Assembly (NCBI GenBank): GCA_963825575.1
Contig: CAWGUB010000006.1
Span: forward strand, 124,001 to 188,000
Source of the DNA: JAFDBW01 sp963825575
Lineage (GTDB): Bacteria; Desulfobacterota; Desulfuromonadia; Desulfuromonadales; BM103
Reading direction: 5' to 3'
Length of the DNA: 64,000 bases
This document shows, piece after piece, positions 59,108 to 64,000 of this stretch. A program made the translations under genes and the position numbers. The notes below the pieces were generated by a model, which was given only the letters and a program-made list of their open reading frames with translations, was not told the DNA's origin and did no database searches. Each line of letters begins with the position of its first letter. Position 1 is the first letter of the stretch.

Positions 59108-60094
59108 TTAGTCAAGCAGGGCAGCCTGCTTGGCAGCTACTTCAGCCGTCAGCGGGAGGTAGCCGTCCTTGATGACGATTTCCTGGCCTTCCTTGGAGAG
59201 GACGAACTTGAGGAATTCCTTGACCAGTTTCGGCATCGGTTTGTTCGGCTCTTTGGCGACATATATGTAGAGCAGGCGACCCAGGGGGTATTTGCCGCTC
59301 AGCACATTTTCATAGGTCGGATCGTAAGCTTCGCCACCTTTTTTCGACAGGGCGATCGCCTTGACGCCGGAGGTCTTGTAGCCGATACCGGAGTAACCAA
59401 GGCCACCCTTGTCTTCCGTCACGCCGAGCACCACTGAAGCAGAACCAGGCTGTTCCTTGACGGTGTCCTTGTAATCGCCCTTGAAGAGGGCCTTGTCTTT
59501 GAAGTAGCCGTAGGTGCCGGAGGCGCTGTTGCGGCCGTAGAGGCTGATCGGTTTGTTAGACCATTCACCCGTCAGGCCAAGCTGGCCCCAGGTGGAGACG
59601 TCGGCAGCAGCGCCGCCCTTGCGGGTCTTGGAAAAGGCAGCGTCGACTTCAGCCAGATCGAGCTTTTCAATCGGGTTGTCTTTGTTGACGTAGACGGCCA
59701 GGGAGTCGAGAGCCACGCCGATGACGGTCGGCTTGAAGCCAAACTTGGATTCGAAGGCCTGTTCTTCCTTGTCCTTCATCTTACGGGACATGGGCCCGAG
59801 CTGCGAGGTCCCTTCGATCAGTGCCGGTGGAGCTGTACTGGAGCCCTTGCCTTCAATCTGGATGTTGACGTTTGGGTACTTCTTGCGGAACGACTCGGCC
59901 CAGAAGGTCATCAGGTTGTTCAGGGTGTCGGAGCCGACGCTGTTCAGGTTGCCGGCAACACCCTGCACCTTGACGTAATCGGACAGGTTGGCGTCAACCT
60001 TGAGCTGTTCAGCCAGGCTTGTCGTGGCGACCAGGCCAAGAGCCATAATGCTCAGACCGGCCGAAAGAGCCATCTTCTTGATACTGTTTTTCAT
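59108..60094 (-). CDS. pstS: Phosphate ABC transporter substrate-binding protein PstS
   Basis: A 328-residue periplasmic phosphate-binding protein with a Sec signal peptide (cleavage after SLAE, about residue 29). The phosphate-site strings GSDTLNNLM (start) and the RNSASGTYGYF loop are typical. ATG 60094 follows AAGGAG by 9 bases; the frame upstream is not signal-like. It heads the pst part of the regulon and is preceded by two 11-bp-phased Pho-box arrays. Confidence 0.96.
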   Translation of the reverse strand: MKNSIKKMALSAGLSIMALGLVATTSLAEQLKVDANLSDYVKVQGVAGNLNSVGSDTLNNLMTFWAESFRKKYPNVNIQIEGKGSSTAPPALIEGTSQLGPMSRKMKDKEEQAFESKFGFKPTVIGVALDSLAVYVNKDNPIEKLDLAEVDAAFSKTRKGGAAADVSTWGQLGLTGEWSNKPISLYGRNSASGTYGYFKDKALFKGDYKDTVKEQPGSASVVLGVTEDKGGLGYSGIGYKTSGVKAIALSKKGGEAYDPTYENVLSGKYPLGRLLYIYVAKEPNKPMPKLVKEFLKFVLSKEGQEIVIKDGYLPLTAEVAAKQAALLD

Positions 60095-60190
60095 GGTTTG
60101 TTTCTCCTTTGTCAAACGGACAGATTATCTGGTGCCGGGACCTTCCCGGAGGTGCTGTTTACTAAACTGTTGAAAGCATCGCCCATGTCC

Positions 60191-60217
60191 GTTAGGAACT
60201 TGTTAGCAGTTTGTGAG
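60191..60217. promoter_or_regulatory. Pho-box array, proximal to pstS
   Basis: Three half-sites spaced exactly 11 bases: GTTAG (60191), GTTAG (60202), GTGAG (60213) on the plus strand, or CTAAC-type on the coding strand. The 11-base period is that of PhoB sites. It lies about 100-125 bases upstream of the pstS ATG. Confidence 0.6.
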
Positions 60218-60300
60218 GAGTTAGTAAAAACAGAGCGTTACATTTGGAAAATAATTGTATTGGCCCTGTTTTTCTCTAGCTGGTGTAATTAGGCGAGAAT

Positions 60301-60328
60301 TGTTAGGACGGTGTTAGGACTGCGTTAA
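60301..60328. promoter_or_regulatory. Pho-box array, distal to pstS
   Basis: Three half-sites spaced exactly 11 bases: GTTAG (60302), GTTAG (60313), GTTAA (60324). Same motif and period as the proximal array. Remainder of the 313-base gap 60095-60407 shows no gene. Confidence 0.65.
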
Positions 60329-60407
60329 GAAGTATGAGACTGGAGGCTTTTCAAGGTTTGAAGTCTTGGCATGTTCCCGGTATCAGCGACGTCAGACGTC
60401 AAAATGA

Positions 60408-62185
60408 TTAGCTGGTCGGGAGCTGAATAGTAAAGGTACTGCCATTGCCGGGAGAGCTCTCCACGGCGATCTGACCGTTGTGGGATTGAACGATATGTTT
60501 AACGATGGCCAGTCCCAGACCCTGTCCCTCCAAGTTTGCGACTACGTGCCTTGTCAACCCGGTAGAACCGCTCGAAGAGTCTGGGCAGGTGCTCCTTGGA
60601 GATGCCGCTTCCCCAATCCTGAACTTTGATCACAACAGCAGAATCTTCACGGTGTGCAGAAAAATGGACACGACCTTTTTCCGGGCTGTACTTGATGGCA
60701 TTGTCGACCAGGTTGACCAGGGCTTGTTCGAGCAAGGGTGCGTTGATATTGATTTCGATCTCGTCCGGACAGTTCATATCCAGGGAGATCTGTTTGTCAT
60801 GGGCCTTGATCTGACAAGCCTGCAAGGTATTCGAAAAAACAGGGCGCAGTTGGGTCCTGCGCAGTTCGATGCCTTCCTGTTTTTCACCCTGCTCAATTCG
60901 GGAAAGCGCCAGCAGGTCTTCTATGATGGCGTTAAGCCGGTTCGACTGGCGGGCAATGATCTCAAGAAAGCGTTGGGCGGTTTCCTCTTCATTGACAGCA
61001 CCACCCAGAAGTGTTTCTACAGAGCCCTTAATTGCCGTAATCGGAGTTTTCAGTTCGTGGGAGACATTGGCCACGAAATCCCGGCGAATGTTTTCCAGTC
61101 GCTGCAGACGGGTCATGTCGTTTAAAACAACCAGGGCGCCAATATCTTTGCCGCTGGAATCTCGCAAAGGGGTGCCGTGAGCTTGCAGAAAAATCTCGTT
61201 GCCACGAATGACGAGGGTGATGTCTTCTTCAATACGCTCTTGGCTCTGCAAGGCCTGGGAAACAAAATTCTGCAGATCCGGTTTTCTGATCACTTCCTGG
61301 ATGCGACGTCCAATTGCCACCGCAGGGTCAATGTTTAACAGGTCGGCCGCACTCTGGTTGACTCGAAGGATCCTCTCTTCGTTATCTCACCGCCAGCACC
61401 CCCTCGATCATGCTGGCAAGGACTGCCTCCTGTTCGTTGCGCTGCCTGACTACGGTACGGATTCGATCATCAAGCTGGGCTGCCATCTGGTTCATGGCCT
61501 CGGCGAGACCACCCATCTCTTCACCGCTGTATATCGGCAGGCGTCCCTCCAGTTCACCACATGCAAAACGCTCCGCACCACGTTTCATCTCCTCTAATGG
61601 TCGACTGATCCGCCGCGATAGCCAGAGACTTATCATCGCTGCGACCAGGGCGATTATCAGGCCACTGTTGATGACAGGATAAAATGCCGATTCCAGGGTT
61701 TTTGTCAGATCCTTGATGGGCAATGCCGCTCGAACACAGCCCGCAATCTGGTCGTTTTCAACGACTGGCAGGGCCACGTACATCATCTTTAATTGCAGTG
61801 TGCGGCTGAATCGAGAAGCGACACCCAGTCGCCCGTTAAGGGCATTGATAACCTCAGGGCGATTTGCGTGGTTATCCATGCGCCCGGGGTTTTCTTCTGA
61901 GTCACCGACAACTTTGCCGTTTGTAAGGATTATCGTCAGACGGGTTCCTGTCTGTGCACCGAGTTCCTTGCTGAGGGCATCCAGGTAATTCGTAAGGGTG
62001 AGATCCATGTACCCTTGTACCTGGGGAACGACCAGCTGTACTCGCGCCTCAAGGTCGCTTTGGGTTTGTTTGGCATAGAATTTTTCCAGGGAACGGGAAA
62101 AGACCCATGTGACCGCGAGCAGAGCGATCAGTATGATCAACAGGAAGGGGGGGTATATCTGCCAGACAAGTCGTTTGCGTGCCAT
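60408..62185 (-). pseudogene. phoR: PhoR sensor kinase gene with two single-base frameshifts
   Basis: Corrected, this is a 591-residue membrane kinase controlling PhoB. It has two membrane helices (about 8-28 and 163-185), a HAMP segment, a PAS domain, the HisKA motif FVANVSHELKTPI and a HATPase domain. Two breaks occur. Near 61387 the frame ends at ...EGVLAVR, while DNEERILRVN follows in another frame. Near 60519 the G2 box reads GSGTGHR instead of GLGLAIVKHI, and the last 35 residues are in a third frame. Removing one base at each place restores a normal PhoR. The rest is well conserved, so recent mutation or sequencing error is likely. Confidence 0.85.
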
Positions 62186-62227
62186 AGGGGACCAGGTTGT
62201 AAGCTGTGAGTTGTTGGTGTGAGAAAA

Positions 62228-62920
62228 CTATTCCTTAAATCGATAACCGACGCCACGGACCGTCTCTATATAGTTTCCACAGACGCCAAGTTTTTTTCTT
62301 AACCCGACGATCTGCACATCAACGGCTCTATCCGTCACAGCATAGCCTTCACCGTGCACGGCATCAACAATTTGTGACCGACTAAATACCCACCCCGGGC
62401 GTGATGCGAGCAAGGTGAGAATTTTGAACTCGGAATACGTCAACTCGATGCTTTCTCCGGCGACCTCTACCTTGTTGCGCCCCGGATGGATATAAAGCTC
62501 GTGAATTTCGATCGGTTGCCTTTGCTCCTGCATGGTCTCCGGGTTTACTCTGCGCCTGAGAACGGCACGAATCCTGGCAAGAAGGACCTGCGAACTGAAG
62601 GGCTTCGGAACGTAATCGTCCGCGCCCAGTTCCAGCCCTTTAACGATGTCATGCTCCTCGCCCTTGGCCGTCAACATGATGACCGGGCAGTCTTTTGTCT
62701 CAGGCGCAGTGCGCAGTCTTTTGCAAACATCCAGACCATCCATCCCCGGCAGCATCAAATCGAGGAGGATAAGACTCGGGCGAATATCCTTTGCTTTTTT
62801 AAAGCCGTCTTCGCCTGTGGTTGCACATTCCACACGGAAGCCCTCCTTGACCAGGTTGAAATGGATCAAAGCTAGGATGTCTTCCTCATCTTCAATGACC
62901 AGTATTTTTTCTTTAATCAT
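62228..62920 (-). CDS. phoB: Phosphate response regulator PhoB
   Basis: A 230-residue OmpR-type regulator. The receiver has the E10-D11-E12 acid pocket, Asp53 phosphoacceptor in LLDLMLPGMDG and Lys103 in YVPKPFSSQVL. The winged-helix domain ends with TVRGVGYRFKE. It is followed after 42 bases by phoR and then the pst genes, so sensor, regulator and transporter are one locus. A partial Pho-box-like pair (GTTAG at 62972 and ATTAA at 62983) lies upstream and may allow autoregulation. Confidence 0.94.
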   Translation of the reverse strand: MIKEKILVIEDEEDILALIHFNLVKEGFRVECATTGEDGFKKAKDIRPSLILLDLMLPGMDGLDVCKRLRTAPETKDCPVIMLTAKGEEHDIVKGLELGADDYVPKPFSSQVLLARIRAVLRRRVNPETMQEQRQPIEIHELYIHPGRNKVEVAGESIELTYSEFKILTLLASRPGWVFSRSQIVDAVHGEGYAVTDRAVDVQIVGLRKKLGVCGNYIETVRGVGYRFKE

Positions 62921-62971
62921 GTTTTTCTCTATTCTTGATTGTGATGTTTCTCAAGTAGCTACCGGTCGATT

Positions 62972-62987
62972 GTTAGGATTATATTAA
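62972..62987. promoter_or_regulatory. Weak Pho-box-like pair upstream of phoB
   Basis: GTTAG (62972) and ATTAA (62983) at an 11-base step, matching the arrays in front of pstS but shorter. The surrounding 225-base gap is otherwise AT-rich without other clear signals. Confidence 0.35.
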
Positions 62988-63145
62988 AATACCTGTTTCT
63001 TTTAATATTTGCGATATTTTTGGCAAAAATAACTCGAAAATATAAAAGATTTTCAAAATAAATTAACAAGAACTCTGACCATTCATTAATAGATTGATGG
63101 ATAACTAGGTGCACTAAATAAAAGACCTTAAAGTGAGGAAAGAAA

Positions 63146-63391
63146 ATGATGAATGGATCGGCAATGTCATTGGAAGGATGGATAGAAATTGCAGGAGAGT
63201 GCCCCGATTATGACTGCGACAGGCAGATGTGTTTGGCTTCGACGGGTTCCCTGGCTCCAAGTCATGGTCAGCAGATACGTTACTGTACAACTTGTGACTA
63301 TGATAATTGTCCGATCTATCTGGGCAAGGCATTGCGTTCGAGCCGTACTCAATGCCTGGCTCGCGATTCGATTGTTGATAGTGGAAAGTGA
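63146..63391 (+). CDS. Small Cys-rich protein, unknown function
   Basis: An 81-residue protein with eight cysteines in three clusters (CPDYDCDRQMC, YCTTCDYDNC and one near the C-terminus). No signal peptide is visible. The pattern suggests a metal- or iron-sulfur-binding mini-protein. AGGAAAG precedes ATG 63146 (or 63149), and a rho-independent terminator at 63444-63474 follows, so the gene is probably real. I cannot name a family. It is divergent from phoB. Confidence 0.7.
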   Translation: MMNGSAMSLEGWIEIAGECPDYDCDRQMCLASTGSLAPSHGQQIRYCTTCDYDNCPIYLGKALRSSRTQCLARDSIVDSGK

Positions 63392-63443
63392 ATAGATTGA
63401 TATTGTGTTGATGTGTTTGATTTTAAGATATATTAGCGGTATG

Positions 63444-63474
63444 GGCGACAGGGCAACGATCTGTCGCCATTTTT
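63444..63474 (+). terminator. Terminator of the small Cys-rich gene
   Basis: Stem GGCGACAG / CTGTCGCC with a 9-base loop, followed by ATTTTT. The gap 63475-63596 shows nothing else clear. Confidence 0.82.
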
Positions 63475-63596
63475 GTGGACAATCCCCTAAAAAGTACCTG
63501 CCTCAAAATAGGCAAGGTTCGTCAAGTCTCTTGTGAGTGCTCAAAATCAAAGAGAACCCTTTATGTCTTATCAGCTAAATAATCCCTGCCTTTTGA

Positions 63597-64000
63597 TCAA
63601 GCCGCAACCGAGTCCTCCGCAAAGAGTGCTTCATGCAGGTTGACCGTGTGGTTCTTGATGCGTCGCAGGGCAACAGCCATGTCGCTGAAGGTCAGCGCAG
63701 GCAGGGCACCACATGATCCTTCTTTCATCCGCGCAAGGTGCGCTTTACGAACTTCGTCGGCCAGATCATTGAGTCGGTTGGCCTCGTCGTAAATTTTGCG
63801 CATACTGCTCACATCTTCATCGTTGAAGGCATGGCAGACCAGGGTGAAGAAGTTGAACACCTCGGAGTGAAAGTTGCGCAGGTCTTTCCAGCCTTCGGCG
63901 CTGAAGTCTAGTTCGTGCTTATCAAGCCGTTTCATGTAGGTACAGAAGGAATAGGCGTAGTCGGCAATCGACTCAAGTTCATCGGCTGCCCGGACATAGT
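63597..64000 (-). CDS. Na/Pi-cotransporter-family protein, PhoU-like C-terminal domain, 5' end outside window
   Basis: The frame is open from the window edge to a stop at 63597, giving 133 residues of a larger protein. It ends with a helical PhoU-like domain containing the metal motif RAADELESIADYAYS at its start. This is typical of the C-terminal half of NptA/YjbB-type sodium/phosphate cotransporters, which fits the phosphate locus next door. The ATG at 63935 is internal and not the real start. The membrane part lies beyond the window, so the identity rests on the C-terminal domain only. Confidence 0.78.
   Translation of the reverse strand, partial: YVRAADELESIADYAYSFCTYMKRLDKHELDFSAEGWKDLRNFHSEVFNFFTLVCHAFNDEDVSSMRKIYDEANRLNDLADEVRKAHLARMKEGSCGALPALTFSDMAVALRRIKNHTVNLHEALFAEDSVAA

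Noticed and set aside
1..64000. CRISPR arrays, prophage or insertion sequences
   Set aside because: No regularly spaced repeats, cas genes, integrases, transposases or phage structural genes were seen in any frame.

Overview
The window reads as a stretch of chromosome from an anaerobic, metal- or sulfur-respiring member of the Desulfuromonadales (Geobacter/Desulfuromonas/Pelobacter-like). The pointers are a periplasmic triheme PpcA-type cytochrome, a rubrerythrin plus superoxide-reductase pair, a DUF4212/sodium-solute symporter module, a SAM-I riboswitch in front of methionine genes and a sigma-54-like promoter. Nearly all genes are intact housekeeping, transport or signalling genes. There is no prophage, transposase or CRISPR array. 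The taxonomic call is an inference from gene content.

Layout. 0-7.2 kb: the end of an M48 protease gene, an MFS transporter, two FKBP prolyl isomerases, a receiver/PilZ protein, a potassium-channel-like protein, a rubrerythrin (frameshifted) and superoxide reductase operon, a triheme cytochrome and a small lipoprotein. 7.3-12.5 kb: a CBS/DUF294 protein, then the DUF4212 and sodium:solute symporter pair, a small membrane protein and a glyoxalase. 12.5-16.7 kb: tRNA-Thr(CGT) and a sulfur amino-acid block (cysK, SAM-I riboswitch, metI-like and metC-like genes). 17-22.1 kb: a complete liv branched-chain amino-acid ABC operon (K-H-M-G-F). 22.3-29.9 kb: a membrane-anchored exonuclease with a HAMP-like segment, a glycosyltransferase, a YdjC/HpnK deacetylase, an MFS transporter and a two-component pair. 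30.1-36.1 kb: glutamate synthase gltB-gltD. 36.3-53.5 kb: an ion, osmotic and glutamyl-chemistry block (MscS-type channel, CorA, aspartoacylase-like hydrolase, RimK, RimB; then GNAT, M20 peptidase, MgtE, C39-like peptidase, RimK-like ATP-grasp, GCS2 ligase, N-formylglutamate amidohydrolase, SulP, a Ca2+/Na+ exchanger and YitT). 53.6-62.9 kb: the whole phosphate regulon phoB-phoR-pstS-pstC-pstA-pstB-phoU. 63-64 kb: a small Cys-rich protein and the 3' end of a Na/Pi-cotransporter-type gene.

The most interesting part is 36-50 kb. Two amino-acid ligase systems of the RimK type lie next to a GCS2 ligase, an acetyltransferase and several amide hydrolases, directly downstream of glutamate synthase and among osmotic and ion transporters. 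This looks like an uncharacterised pathway that builds or trims glutamyl or N-acyl peptides. Other points of note are a four-copy intergenic inverted-repeat family, an operator-like palindrome just downstream of the cysK promoter, 11-bp-phased Pho-box arrays in front of pstS, and single-base frameshifts in rubrerythrin (one) and phoR (two).
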